64,000 nucleotides of DNA from Arcobacter sp. CECT 8983 (GTDB lineage Bacteria > Campylobacterota > Campylobacteria > Campylobacterales > Arcobacteraceae), in the NCBI RefSeq assembly GCF_004118855.1, contig NZ_PDKF01000002.1, forward strand, positions 262,689 through 326,688, read 5' to 3'. A program made the position numbers and the translations under genes. Under the pieces are notes generated by a model that saw only the letters and a list, made by a program, of their open reading frames with translations, ran no database searches and was not told the origin of the DNA. Numbering within the stretch: position 1 is the stretch's first letter; each line of letters opens with the position of its first letter. Shown one piece after another: positions 54,170-62,789 of this stretch.

Positions 54170-54172
54170 TTA

Positions 54173-54841
54173 TTATACGTTTTCTAAGTCTCCACCAACT
54201 TCTGCAAATACTAAAAGATTAGCAATAGAAGAAGCTCTTCCTGAAATCTTTTCTAATCTTCTTAATGAACTTAATACTTCAAAATAATCTTTAGAAAGCT
54301 CAATTTTTTTAGTAATTAGTTTTAAGATATTTTTTTCAATCATTGCATATAAATCATCTGTTTTACTATCTTCAACTAATACTTTATTAAATTTTTCTTC
54401 AATAATTTTTTCATCATCTTCACCAATCATCTCAATGGCTGTATTAAGTGCAAGGTTAGATGTCTTTAATAAAGGAATTGCATACTCTAAAATTGCATCT
54501 GCATTTAGTTCTTGAGAAAATGATTTTCTAAAGTTTTTAGCAAATGTTTTTGAGTAAGCTGCTGCTCTCATTAATTCATTTGTAATCTTTAAATATGAAA
54601 CCATCTCTCTTAAATCTTTTGCCTCTGGTGAATAAAGGGCTAAAGTTTTAACTATTAAATTATCAATCTCATTTGATTTTGTAGATAATTTTTTTAAAGA
54701 TAGATTTACATCTTTTAACATTGATGAGTCATTCTCTTTTAAAGCAGACAAAGAGATTTTATTTGCATGAGAAATTTCTTCTCCAATATTTTTTATCTCT
54801 TCTTTTATTTTATTAATGCTTTCAATATATGGTTTTAACAT
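54173..54841 (-). CDS. phoU: PhoU-like phosphate signalling protein
   Basis: A 222-aa all-helical protein with PhoU-type repeats: LSTKSNEIDNLIVKTLALYSPEAKDLREMVSYLKITNELMR matches the (E/D)xxxD metal-binding helix pairs. PhoU couples PstSCAB to the PhoR kinase and limits phosphate uptake. Its start shares a base with the pstB stop (TAATG). Confidence 0.87.
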   Translation of the reverse strand: MLKPYIESINKIKEEIKNIGEEISHANKISLSALKENDSSMLKDVNLSLKKLSTKSNEIDNLIVKTLALYSPEAKDLREMVSYLKITNELMRAAAYSKTFAKNFRKSFSQELNADAILEYAIPLLKTSNLALNTAIEMIGEDDEKIIEEKFNKVLVEDSKTDDLYAMIEKNILKLITKKIELSKDYFEVLSSLRRLEKISGRASSIANLLVFAEVGGDLENV

Positions 54842-55608
54842 TATCCGAACCTTCCTGTAATATAGTCTTCTGTTTTTTTATTAGATGGATTAACAAAAAT
54901 AGTTTCTGTTTCATCATATTCTATTAGTTTTCCTAAATGGAAAAATGCTGTATAATCAGCAACTCTAGCTGCTTGTTGCATATTATGAGTTACAGTAATA
55001 ATTGTATATTTCTTTTTTAACTCTAACATTAATGCTTCAATTTTCTCAGTTGAGATAGGGTCAAGTGCTGATGTTGGTTCGTCCATTAAAATAACTTCTG
55101 GCATAACTGCGATCGTTCTTGCAATACAAAGTCTTTGTTGTTGACCACCAGATAGTGAAGTACCAGGTTCTTGTAACTTATCTTTTACTTCATCCCAAAG
55201 TCCTGCATCAATAAGTGCTTTTTCAACAAGCTCATCACAAGCCTTTCCCTTTTTTACGTGACCATGCTTTAAAGGTGCATAAGCTACATTTTCATAAATA
55301 GATTTAGGAAATGGATTTGGTTGTTGAAATACCATTCCAATCTTTTTTCTAACACTTACTTCATCTACGTCTTTATCATAAATATTTTTATTATCAATAA
55401 CAACAGAACCATCAATTTTAACACTTGAAATTAAATCATTCATTCTATTTAAACATCTTAAGAATGTAGATTTACCACATCCTGATGGTCCAATTAATGC
55501 TGTAATTTTGTTTTCATATAAAGGAACAGTGATATTATGAAGTGCATGATTATCTCCGTACCATAAATTTAATTCGTTTACATCTATTTTTATACTATTA
55601 TTTGACAT
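54841..55608 (-). CDS. pstB: Phosphate ABC transporter ATP-binding protein
   Basis: A 255-aa ABC ATPase with Walker [11 protein letters not shown]-loop [12 protein letters not shown], signature [10 protein letters not shown] and Walker [14 protein letters not shown], plus the PstB-specific [10 protein letters not shown] start. Couples ATP hydrolysis to phosphate import. 15 bp after pstA. Confidence 0.98.
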   Translation of the reverse strand: MSNNSIKIDVNELNLWYGDNHALHNITVPLYENKITALIGPSGCGKSTFLRCLNRMNDLISSVKIDGSVVIDNKNIYDKDVDEVSVRKKIGMVFQQPNPFPKSIYENVAYAPLKHGHVKKGKACDELVEKALIDAGLWDEVKDKLQEPGTSLSGGQQQRLCIARTIAVMPEVILMDEPTSALDPISTEKIEALMLELKKKYTIITVTHNMQQAARVADYTAFFHLGKLIEYDETETIFVNPSNKKTEDYITGRFG

Positions 55609-55623
55609 CTTTTTTATTCCTTC

Positions 55624-56808
55624 TTACCACTTAACTTCATATTTTTTTCTTAGATAAATTGCTAGAGCATTTAGTGAAATTAAAATTGTTAATAACACCA
55701 TAATCCCAGCTGCTGTTTTTTCTATATACATTCTCTCTGGCATACCAGCCCAAGTAAATAACTGTGCAGGCATAACAGTTGCTGCTTGAAATATAGACTC
55801 TGGTGAATCTGGGATAAATGCAATCATTCCAATGATGATTAATGGTGCAGTTTCACCCATTGCTTGTGCTAAACCAATAATTGAACCCGTTAATATTCCA
55901 GGAAATGCTAATGGTAAAACATGGTCTCTTGTAACTTCAATTTTTGTAAGACCTAAACCATATGCTGCTTGTCTTATTGAATCTGGGACTGCTCTTAAAG
56001 CTGCTCTTGAACTTACAATAATTATAGGTAAGGTCATAAGTGCAAGGGTTAAACCACCAACTAAAGGTGATGATCTTGGCATTCCAAAAAGGTTAATAAA
56101 GATTGCAAGACCTAAAAGACCAAAAAGAATTGAAGGAATTGCTGCAAGGTTATTAATATTAACTTCAATTGTTTGAGTAAATTTGTTATCATCTGCAAAC
56201 TCTTCTAAATATACTGCTGTCATAACTCCAATAGGAAAAGCAACAAGCATTGTAATAATTAAAGTTAAAATAGAACCAATAATTGCTGAGTTTAGACCTG
56301 CAAATTCTGGTGTTTTTGAGTCACCATTTAAAAAGAAAATTTTATTGAATTTTAGTTCAACATCTCCAGTTTCTTTCATATCATCAATTAAAACTCTATC
56401 TTTTCTTTTTAATTTGTAGTAGTGACCTTTTAAGTATTGGTCAACTTGATCATCTGCAAGTACCCACATTTTAACTTTTGTACCCATAAGTTCTGGGTTT
56501 TTTTTCATTTCCATTGGAAGTGTTCTAAGCCATGCTCTTGAAACAATATTGTTATATTTTCTATCAATAGCTTTTCTATAACTTTTCATTGAAGCTTCAT
56601 TATATGTCACTTCTACATTAACATATGCTTGTTCAAAAGCAGGGCTTCCTTTTCCTATAATATCAAAAAGAAAAAATGCTAAAAATGCAATTGAAAAAAG
56701 TAAAGATGCAAGAGTGAATCTTTTGAATCTTTTAGAGCTTCTATGTCTTTTTGAAAGTGTAGGATCATAAAATGGGTTATTTTTATTCTTATTTTTTCTT
56801 TTAATCAT
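55624..56808 (-). CDS. pstA: Phosphate ABC transporter permease PstA
   Basis: A 394-aa permease. After a basic N-terminus and one helix there is a periplasmic insert of about 120 residues (about 55-170), so it is longer than E. coli PstA (296 aa). The C-terminal BPD_transp core has PSILFGLLGLAIFINLFGM and LGLTKIEVTRDHVLPLAFPGI, the EAA loop contacting PstB. It overlaps pstC by 4 bp. Confidence 0.96.
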   Translation of the reverse strand: MIKRKNKNKNNPFYDPTLSKRHRSSKRFKRFTLASLLFSIAFLAFFLFDIIGKGSPAFEQAYVNVEVTYNEASMKSYRKAIDRKYNNIVSRAWLRTLPMEMKKNPELMGTKVKMWVLADDQVDQYLKGHYYKLKRKDRVLIDDMKETGDVELKFNKIFFLNGDSKTPEFAGLNSAIIGSILTLIITMLVAFPIGVMTAVYLEEFADDNKFTQTIEVNINNLAAIPSILFGLLGLAIFINLFGMPRSSPLVGGLTLALMTLPIIIVSSRAALRAVPDSIRQAAYGLGLTKIEVTRDHVLPLAFPGILTGSIIGLAQAMGETAPLIIIGMIAFIPDSPESIFQAATVMPAQLFTWAGMPERMYIEKTAAGIMVLLTILISLNALAIYLRKKYEVKW

Positions 56809-57734
56809 AATGTATTCACTTTATATTTTTCTTTGAATTTTCTAATTAAACTTAATGAAATAATATTAAGTATTAAAGTAACAACGAATAGCATAAGACC
56901 TAGTGCAAATGCAGATAAAGTCTCTGGTGAATTAAACTCAAAGTCACCAACAAGTGAGTTTACTATTGTTACTGTAACTGTTGTCATATCCTCTAATGGG
57001 TTCCATGATAGGTTTGGTCTTAATCCTGCTGCCATAACAACAATCATTGTTTCTCCAATTGCTTTTGAAAAACCAAGAATACAAGCAGAAATGATACCTG
57101 GAAGTGCAGAAGGTAGTACAATATTTTTAATTGTTTCCCCTTGTGTCATACCAAGACCAAGTGAGGCTTTTCTTTGAGAATCAGGAACTGCTTTAATAAC
57201 GTCATCTGATAATGATGAAATTACAGGAATAATCATAATTCCCATAACAACACCTGATGCTAAAGCTGAGTTAAAAGTAGCTTCTAAACCTATTGCAGAA
57301 GCAGCTTTTACAATTAAAGGTGCAACAGTAATTGCAGCAAAGAAACCATATACAACTGTAGGAATACCAGCTAGAACTTCTAACATTGGTTTTAAGTATG
57401 ATCTTGTTTCGTGAGAAGCATACTCACTCATAAAAACAGCACTACCTAACCCAATAGGAATTGCAACAAACATTGCAATGAATGTAATCATCATTGTTCC
57501 AGCAAAAATTGGTATGGCACCAAATTTACTTCCAGCAATACCTGGCGACCATTCTGTTCCTGTTAAGAAGTACCAAAAACTTCTTAATTCAAAGAAGGCT
57601 ATTGCTTCAAATAGAATTGAAAAAAGAATACCAAAAGTTGTAAGGATTGAGATAACAGAAGCTGTAATCAATGCACCTTTAATAAGGTTCTCTTTTAATT
57701 CAGTTGATTTATTTTTAGATTCAAATGAATGCAA
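56805..57734 (-). CDS. pstC: Phosphate ABC transporter permease PstC
   Basis: A 309-aa permease with six helices. VLAGIPTVVYGFFAAITV and LGLGMTQGETIKNIVLPSALPGI (EAA loop) identify PstC. It starts the pstCAB-phoU-psiE-regulator-kinase run; the 135-bp upstream gap carries a tandem GTAAC repeat, so it has its own phosphate-controlled promoter besides any readthrough from pstS. Confidence 0.97.
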   Translation of the reverse strand: MHSFESKNKSTELKENLIKGALITASVISILTTFGILFSILFEAIAFFELRSFWYFLTGTEWSPGIAGSKFGAIPIFAGTMMITFIAMFVAIPIGLGSAVFMSEYASHETRSYLKPMLEVLAGIPTVVYGFFAAITVAPLIVKAASAIGLEATFNSALASGVVMGIMIIPVISSLSDDVIKAVPDSQRKASLGLGMTQGETIKNIVLPSALPGIISACILGFSKAIGETMIVVMAAGLRPNLSWNPLEDMTTVTVTIVNSLVGDFEFNSPETLSAFALGLMLFVVTLILNIISLSLIRKFKEKYKVNTL

Positions 57735-57778
57735 ATCTACCCTTTGTGTTTAAATTTTCGTAATTCTACAAGACAATA

Positions 57779-57794
57779 GTTACATGATGGTTAC
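57779..57794 (-). promoter_or_regulatory. Pho-box-like repeat upstream of pstC
   Basis: On the minus strand TGTAACCATCATGTAAC contains two GTAAC units exactly 11 bp apart, 45 bp before the pstC start. The same spacing and sequence recur before pstS. Direct 11-bp-spaced repeats are how PhoB-family dimers bind. Confidence 0.6.
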
Positions 57795-57838
57795 AAGGTG
57801 GTATAAATTTAGAGATAAGATTTAAGTATTGTAAAGAA

Positions 57839-57859
57839 GGAAAGTAAGAGTTGCTTTCC
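57839..57859 (-). terminator. Probable terminator of the SHOCT-protein gene
   Basis: GGAAAG (57839-57844) and CTTTCC (57854-57859) form a stem that extends imperfectly on both sides, followed on the minus strand by TTCTTT. It lies between the SHOCT gene and the pstC promoter. Confidence 0.45.
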
Positions 57860-57869
57860 CTCTTTTGAA

Positions 57870-58181
57870 TTATTTTTGTGAAAGAATTATTTTCTTTTGT
57901 TCGTTAAATTCTTGGTTAGTAATATAACCTTGTTTTTTCATCTCTACAAGCTCTTTTAATTGTTGCATTTTACTACTTTTAGATGTTGTTGTAGTATTAT
58001 TAACTTGAGTAGGTTGTTTTGAATTTCCTTCAAGTGAGTTATTTACTCCGTCAACAGCTTTGTCAAATAAACTATTTGAAACATTGTCTGCTAATTGATC
58101 CATTTTACTTCCAAAATCAAAAGCAAAAATTGGTGAAGTCACAATTAATGTAACAAGAAGTACCTTTTTAAATTTTAACAT
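57870..58181 (-). CDS. Exported SHOCT-domain small protein
   Basis: A 103-aa protein with a signal peptide (1-20, KVLLVTLIVTSPIFA) and a C-terminal SHOCT motif: MQQLKELVEMKKQGYITNQE followed by FNEQKKIIL. SHOCT segments are short helical hairpins thought to mediate oligomerisation. The middle is Asn/Thr/Ser-rich. It lies inside the phosphate cluster between the cyclic-di-GMP gene and pstC. Function unknown. Confidence 0.75.
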   Translation of the reverse strand: MLKFKKVLLVTLIVTSPIFAFDFGSKMDQLADNVSNSLFDKAVDGVNNSLEGNSKQPTQVNNTTTTSKSSKMQQLKELVEMKKQGYITNQEFNEQKKIILSQK

Positions 58182-58300
58182 TTTTTCTCCTAATATATTT
58201 TTTTGTTATTTTATAAGAAAAATCATTAAAATAATATTTAACAATATATCTTACAAAAATATATTTAATATTATTATCTAAAAGTGTATAAATTGTAGAA

Positions 58301-60016
58301 TTAAAATATTGAGACACCAAGAGGAGTTATACTTTTTTTTGAAGCACTTTTAATACTTCCAAGACATAAATTGAATTGTTGTAAAGAGCTATTTTCAACA
58401 ATTTCAATAATAGCAGAACTAACACTTAATAATTTAAATTCTCTTTCGACTCCAAATCTATCTTTTGATGTCATATAGCCATTATTTATATCTTTTTCAT
58501 TGTAAAGGCTTGTTGCATTTATTCTAAACTCTTCTTGTACATTTTTAATAACTTCATAAACATAGTCGTAGTTACTATTAACAAAACCTACAAAAAAGTC
58601 ATCTCCTCCTACATGGGCAATGAAGTTTTCACTTGAGATATTTTTTTGAAGGATTTCAGAGAACATTAAAATTGCACGGTCACCTTGTCTAAAACCATAA
58701 GTGTCATTAAAGGGTTTAAAGTCATTAAAATCAAAATATACTATTTGAGTATGTTGATTATTTTTAAATGCAGTAGAAATAAAGTTTTCAATTTGTTTAT
58801 TACCTGGTAGTTTAGTAAGGGGATTTTGATTCTGAGCTATTTCAAGGTTTCTTTTATATGAAAGAGATAAAAGATTATTAAGATTTATAAATCCATAATA
58901 TCTAGCATCTTTTGAAACAAATACCCCTTGTGCATCATTTCTCATATTAAAAATTTCTAAGGCTTTATCAATCCCCCAACTTAAATCAATTTCCAAAACA
59001 GGTTTAATATAGTTTTTTAGTTTTGCTTTAAATGAGTCGTTTTTTGCTAATGATAATCCATATTGAGAGTATGAGATCTCTTTAATATCTACTTCGTAAA
59101 TGGCCCCTAAAATTTTTTTATTATCATCAATAATAGGAACAAAAGTATTTAAAGTATGCTCTTTAAAATAAACAAATAGTTCATGTAAACTTGCATTTAC
59201 ATTTAGTGGATCAATTTTGTCAATAAAAGATTTATCAATAAAATTTCCCCTTGAAACTCTTCTATCTTTATTAAAAATATTTTCTTTTGAATAATATTTT
59301 TTTATATCTTTTATATTTGTACTTGGTCTTGCTACTAAGTACCCTTGGATATAGTCTGCTTTTATCTCTTTGCATACATAATATTCTTCTTTAGTTTCAA
59401 CACCTTCAGCTATAACTTTTATGCCCATAGTGTGAGCCATTTCTACAATTGAAGCACAAAATAGTCTTTTCTTTGCATCTTTATGAATATTTTCAATAAA
59501 AAACTTATCTATTTTAATAAAATTAGTATCTGATAAATATAATAAATGAAGTCCAGAGATTCCTGTACCAAAATCATCTAAAGCGATATTATAATTTTTT
59601 GATTTATATGTACTTACAATGTGTTTAATTAATTGTTGGTCTTCTAAAGAACTATGTTCTGTTATTTCAAAGCAGATATCATCTTTGCTTAATTCATATT
59701 TTTCAAGTTGTTTTGATGTTTCACCAAATTGAAAATCTGGCATTGCAAAAAGCCTATTATCAATATTATAAAATAGTTTTAGATTATTTATCTCTATTTT
59801 TTTGTATTTTTTAATAGCTTTTTTTCGTAAAAGCATATCTACTTTATAAAGTATCTTTTTATTAGCTAAAGTATCAAAAAAATGGAAAATAGATTCAAAC
59901 TCTAGTTCTTCAACATTTCTAATTAAAGCTTCTACAGCAAAAATTTTACCTGTGTGAGTATTTACGATAGGTTGAAAAGCGAAGTCGAGTTTGTCAACAT
60001 CAATTTTTGCTGACAT
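58301..60016 (-). CDS. EAL-CBS-GGDEF cyclic-di-GMP protein
   Basis: A 571-aa cytosolic protein. The EAL phosphodiesterase domain (about 1-245) keeps its catalytic set: EALIRN, CFEITEH, ALDDFGTG, FIKIDKFF, AEGVET and QGYL, so it should hydrolyse cyclic-di-GMP. A CBS-pair-like region (about 265-395, FVPIIDDNKKILGAIY) could bind nucleotides. The GGDEF domain (about 400-571) has HVGGDDFFVGF, that is GGDDF instead of GGDEF, so synthase activity is doubtful and it may be regulatory. No membrane segment. It lies between pstS and pstC, suggesting coupling of phosphate status to cyclic-di-GMP. Confidence 0.92.
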   Translation of the reverse strand: MSAKIDVDKLDFAFQPIVNTHTGKIFAVEALIRNVEELEFESIFHFFDTLANKKILYKVDMLLRKKAIKKYKKIEINNLKLFYNIDNRLFAMPDFQFGETSKQLEKYELSKDDICFEITEHSSLEDQQLIKHIVSTYKSKNYNIALDDFGTGISGLHLLYLSDTNFIKIDKFFIENIHKDAKKRLFCASIVEMAHTMGIKVIAEGVETKEEYYVCKEIKADYIQGYLVARPSTNIKDIKKYYSKENIFNKDRRVSRGNFIDKSFIDKIDPLNVNASLHELFVYFKEHTLNTFVPIIDDNKKILGAIYEVDIKEISYSQYGLSLAKNDSFKAKLKNYIKPVLEIDLSWGIDKALEIFNMRNDAQGVFVSKDARYYGFINLNNLLSLSYKRNLEIAQNQNPLTKLPGNKQIENFISTAFKNNQHTQIVYFDFNDFKPFNDTYGFRQGDRAILMFSEILQKNISSENFIAHVGGDDFFVGFVNSNYDYVYEVIKNVQEEFRINATSLYNEKDINNGYMTSKDRFGVEREFKLLSVSSAIIEIVENSSLQQFNLCLGSIKSASKKSITPLGVSIF

Positions 60017-60034
60017 AGGATTTACCTCTTTTTT

Positions 60035-60100
60035 ATAGTATTAAATATGAGCTCTTATTTTGTGTTCGCGGGCAGAATAAAAGTTCATATTTAATGCTAT
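60035..60100. repeat. 66-bp inverted-repeat element upstream of the EAL gene
   Basis: Arms ATAGTATTAAATATGA (60035-60050) and TCATATTTAATGCTAT (60085-60100) match at 15 of 16 positions. The 34-base core includes TGTTCGCGGGCAG, a GC island in AT-rich DNA. The layout (AT-rich arms, GC-rich core, intergenic, about 70 bp) parallels the element at 39722, though the core sequence differs. Confidence 0.65.
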
Positions 60101-60128
60101 TAAAAGAAAGCAGAGATGCTTTCTTTTA
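60101..60128 (-). terminator. Terminator-like hairpin downstream of pstS
   Basis: A perfect 11-bp stem, TAAAAGAAAGC (60101-60111) with GCTTTCTTTTA (60118-60128), loop AGAGAT. It could end the pstS transcript and so let PstS be made in excess over the membrane subunits. Confidence 0.7.
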
Positions 60129-60150
60129 ATTTTGTTAGTAGGGAAAGAGA

Positions 60151-61206
60151 TTAGTGTTTTAAATCTTCTAATTTAAGTTTTTTAGAATTCATTACTGCTT
60201 TTCTAATTTTTGTTCTATCTGCGTCTGGTAAAGCAATTAGTCCAATTTCAGTTAAAATTCCATCAGGTCCAATCATGTTTTCAGACATAAACATCTCAAT
60301 ATATTTGTTCATAGCAGGAACATCTTTTTTATGAGAGTTTTTAGTATAGAAGAATAGTGATCTTGATACTGGGTACTCACCAGAAGAAATTGTATCTGGA
60401 GTTGGAGCTACACCATTAATAGTTGCACCAGCTAATTTATCATCATTTTCAACTAAGAAAGAGAAACCAAAAACACCAAATGCATTAGTATTTTTATTTA
60501 GTTTTTGAACAATAATGTTGTCATTTTCACCAGATGGAACATAAACACCATCAGTTCTAATTACAGAGTATTTTTTATACTTTTTATTTGCTTTTTTATC
60601 AGCATTATAAAGGTCAGTATATACAGACATTTTTTTGAATACTTTTTGCATTACTAACTCTTCAAATGCATCTCTTGTACCAGAAGATTTTGGTGGTCCA
60701 TAAACAATAATTTCTCTATCAGGTAAAGAAGCATCAATGTCAGACCATTTTTTATATGGGTTAGCAATTAATTTTTTTCCATCTTTAGATGGTACTTCAG
60801 CTGCAACTGCTAATGCTAAGTGCTCTCTTGAAATATTAAATGCAGGATTAACTTTTGATTGTGCAAATGCAATACCATCGTAACCAATTACAGATTCAGT
60901 AATATCAGTAACTCCATTTTTTTCACACATTGTGAACTCTTTAGTTTTCATTCTTCTTGATGCATTTGTGATATCTGGTGTATTTAAATCATTTCCAGCA
61001 CAAAATAGTTTCATACCACCACCTGAACCAGTTGATTCAACTACTGGAGTTGGGAATTTAGTTGTTGCACCTAATTCTTCAGCTACTGCAGATGAGAAAG
61101 GATATACTGTTGATGATCCAACGATTTTGATTTGGTCTCTTGCACTTAATGATACAGTAAGCGCAGCACTTGCTAGTAAAGCAATTGTAGTTTTCTTTAA
61201 TGTCAT
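60151..61206 (-). CDS. pstS: Periplasmic phosphate-binding protein PstS
   Basis: A 351-aa PBP-like phosphate receptor. Signal peptide MTLKKTTIALLASAALTVSLSA, then IKIVGSSTVYPFSSAVAEE and VESTGSGGGMKLFCAG, the phosphate-binding loops; GPPKSSGTRDAFEE is the third. The ATG at 61206 is preferred over one four codons upstream because the earlier ATGGAG contains the Shine-Dalgarno of the later start. First gene of the phosphate cluster. Confidence 0.95.
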   Translation of the reverse strand: MTLKKTTIALLASAALTVSLSARDQIKIVGSSTVYPFSSAVAEELGATTKFPTPVVESTGSGGGMKLFCAGNDLNTPDITNASRRMKTKEFTMCEKNGVTDITESVIGYDGIAFAQSKVNPAFNISREHLALAVAAEVPSKDGKKLIANPYKKWSDIDASLPDREIIVYGPPKSSGTRDAFEELVMQKVFKKMSVYTDLYNADKKANKKYKKYSVIRTDGVYVPSGENDNIIVQKLNKNTNAFGVFGFSFLVENDDKLAGATINGVAPTPDTISSGEYPVSRSLFFYTKNSHKKDVPAMNKYIEMFMSENMIGPDGILTEIGLIALPDADRTKIRKAVMNSKKLKLEDLKH

Positions 61207-61253
61207 TTTTGTCTCCATATTTTAATTATGATATGGAAGTATATAAGTAGTTG

Positions 61254-61269
61254 ATTACAACTTGGTTAC
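61254..61269 (-). promoter_or_regulatory. Pho-box-like repeat upstream of pstS
   Basis: On the minus strand AGTAACCAAGTTGTAATC contains GTAAC and GTAAT 11 bp apart, about 48 bp before the start. It agrees with the E. coli Pho box at roughly 11 of 18 positions by eye and with the pstC site in the GTAAC units. Confidence 0.6.
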
Positions 61270-61320
61270 TAAAGGATTATTTTTGTGTATTAGTTATTTT
61301 GTAAGAGTGCAAAAGGGCTA

Positions 61321-62388
61321 TTATAGCCCATTTGCTTCAATAAGTCTTGTTTGATAATCAGTAATAAGAGGATCAATTACTTCATCAAAAAGACCATCAT
61401 TCATGATTGCATCTAATCTATATAAAGTTAGATTAATTCTATGATCTGATATTCTTCCTTGTGGATAATTATATGTTCTAATTCTTCCACTTCTATCTCC
61501 AGTACCTACTTGTTCTTTTCTAGTAGCACCTTCGCTTTGAATTTTCTCTTGCATTTCAAGGTCATAAAGTCTTGCTTTAAGAACTTTCATTGCTCTATCT
61601 TTATTTTTGTGTTGAGACTTTTGGTCTTGGTTTGTAACAACAATTCCAGTAGGAATATGAGTAATTCTTACAGCAGAGTCTGTAGTATTTACTGATTGTC
61701 CACCATTTCCACTTGCTCTCATTACATCAATTTTTAAATCATTTGGGTTGATTTCAATCTCTACATCATCAACTTCAGGCATAACGGCAACAGTAATTGC
61801 TGACGTATGGACACGACCTTGTGATTCAGTAGCTGGTACTCTTTGAACTCTGTGTGTACCACCTTCAAATTTTAATTTTGAATATACATGGTCACCTTTA
61901 AATAAAGCTACAATTTCCTTGTATCCACCTGCTTCACTTTCACTTTGGTTCATGATTTCAACTTTCCATCCATTATTTTCTGCATATCTGATATAAGCTC
62001 TAAAAAGATTACCAACGAAAAGCGCTGCTTCATCTCCTCCAGTACCTGCTCTAAGTTCTAGAAAGATATTTTTGTCATCATTAGGATCTTTTGGAATCAT
62101 TAGATATTTAATCTCTTCTTCAAGCTGTGGCTTTGAAGCTTCTAATTCTTTAATTTCCTCTTTTGCAAGTTCTCCAAGTTCTGGATCTTCAAGCATTATT
62201 TTGTTTTCTTGAATATCTTCTACAACTTTGATATACTCTTTTGCTTTGTTAACAATTGGTTCAATACTAGATTGTTCCTTTGAAAGCTCAGTCATTCTTT
62301 TTATGTCAGAAGTGATATCTGGAGAGATCAATAATTTATTGATCTCTTCATATCTGTCTATAAATGGTTTTAGTTTATCTTGTAGCAT
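61321..62388 (-). CDS. prfA: Peptide chain release factor 1
   Basis: A 355-aa class I release factor for UAA/UAG. The anticodon-mimic PAT is in [12 protein letters not shown] and the peptidyl-hydrolase loop is [15 protein letters not shown] (GGQ near 229), with the [11 protein letters not shown] continuation. The PAT tripeptide distinguishes it from RF2. It lies 56 bp after rpsT. Confidence 0.98.
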   Translation of the reverse strand: MLQDKLKPFIDRYEEINKLLISPDITSDIKRMTELSKEQSSIEPIVNKAKEYIKVVEDIQENKIMLEDPELGELAKEEIKELEASKPQLEEEIKYLMIPKDPNDDKNIFLELRAGTGGDEAALFVGNLFRAYIRYAENNGWKVEIMNQSESEAGGYKEIVALFKGDHVYSKLKFEGGTHRVQRVPATESQGRVHTSAITVAVMPEVDDVEIEINPNDLKIDVMRASGNGGQSVNTTDSAVRITHIPTGIVVTNQDQKSQHKNKDRAMKVLKARLYDLEMQEKIQSEGATRKEQVGTGDRSGRIRTYNYPQGRISDHRINLTLYRLDAIMNDGLFDEVIDPLITDYQTRLIEANGL

Positions 62389-62444
62389 ATTTGTTAGTAT
62401 TTATTATATTTATATAGACTCGAATAAAATATTTGAATTTATAC

Positions 62445-62705
62445 TTATATAGCGTTTACTTGTACTTGTAGTCTAGAAACTTTTCTAGCTGCAGTACCTT
62501 TCTTTAGGATACCTTTAGATACACAGTGGTGGATGTATTTGTTAGCAGATTTCATTGCTTCAACTGCTTTGTCTTTGTCTGCAGCTTCAATTGCAGCTAC
62601 TACGTCTTTAGTAACATTTTTAATTCTAGTTTTGTAGAATCTGTTTCTTTCTGTTCTAACTTTTGTCTGTCTCGCTCTTTTCTCAGCAGATTTGTGATTT
62701 GCCAT
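62445..62705 (-). CDS. rpsT: 30S ribosomal protein bS20
   Basis: An 86-aa basic helical protein starting [20 protein letters not shown], the invariant S20 opening, and ending [18 protein letters not shown]. Gene order rpsT-prfA is common in Campylobacterota. Confidence 0.98.
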   Translation of the reverse strand: MANHKSAEKRARQTKVRTERNRFYKTRIKNVTKDVVAAIEAADKDKAVEAMKSANKYIHHCVSKGILKKGTAARKVSRLQVQVNAI

Positions 62706-62789
62706 AATTATTTAACCTCTTTGTAAAATTTTAAAGGATAGAATATTATCTAAATAACTTTAAAGTTAGTTTAAATTTAGGAAGATTTA

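Noticed and set aside
58301-60016. Calling this protein an active diguanylate cyclase
   Set aside because: The motif is GGDDF, not GGDEF or GGEEF; only the EAL domain appears catalytically complete.
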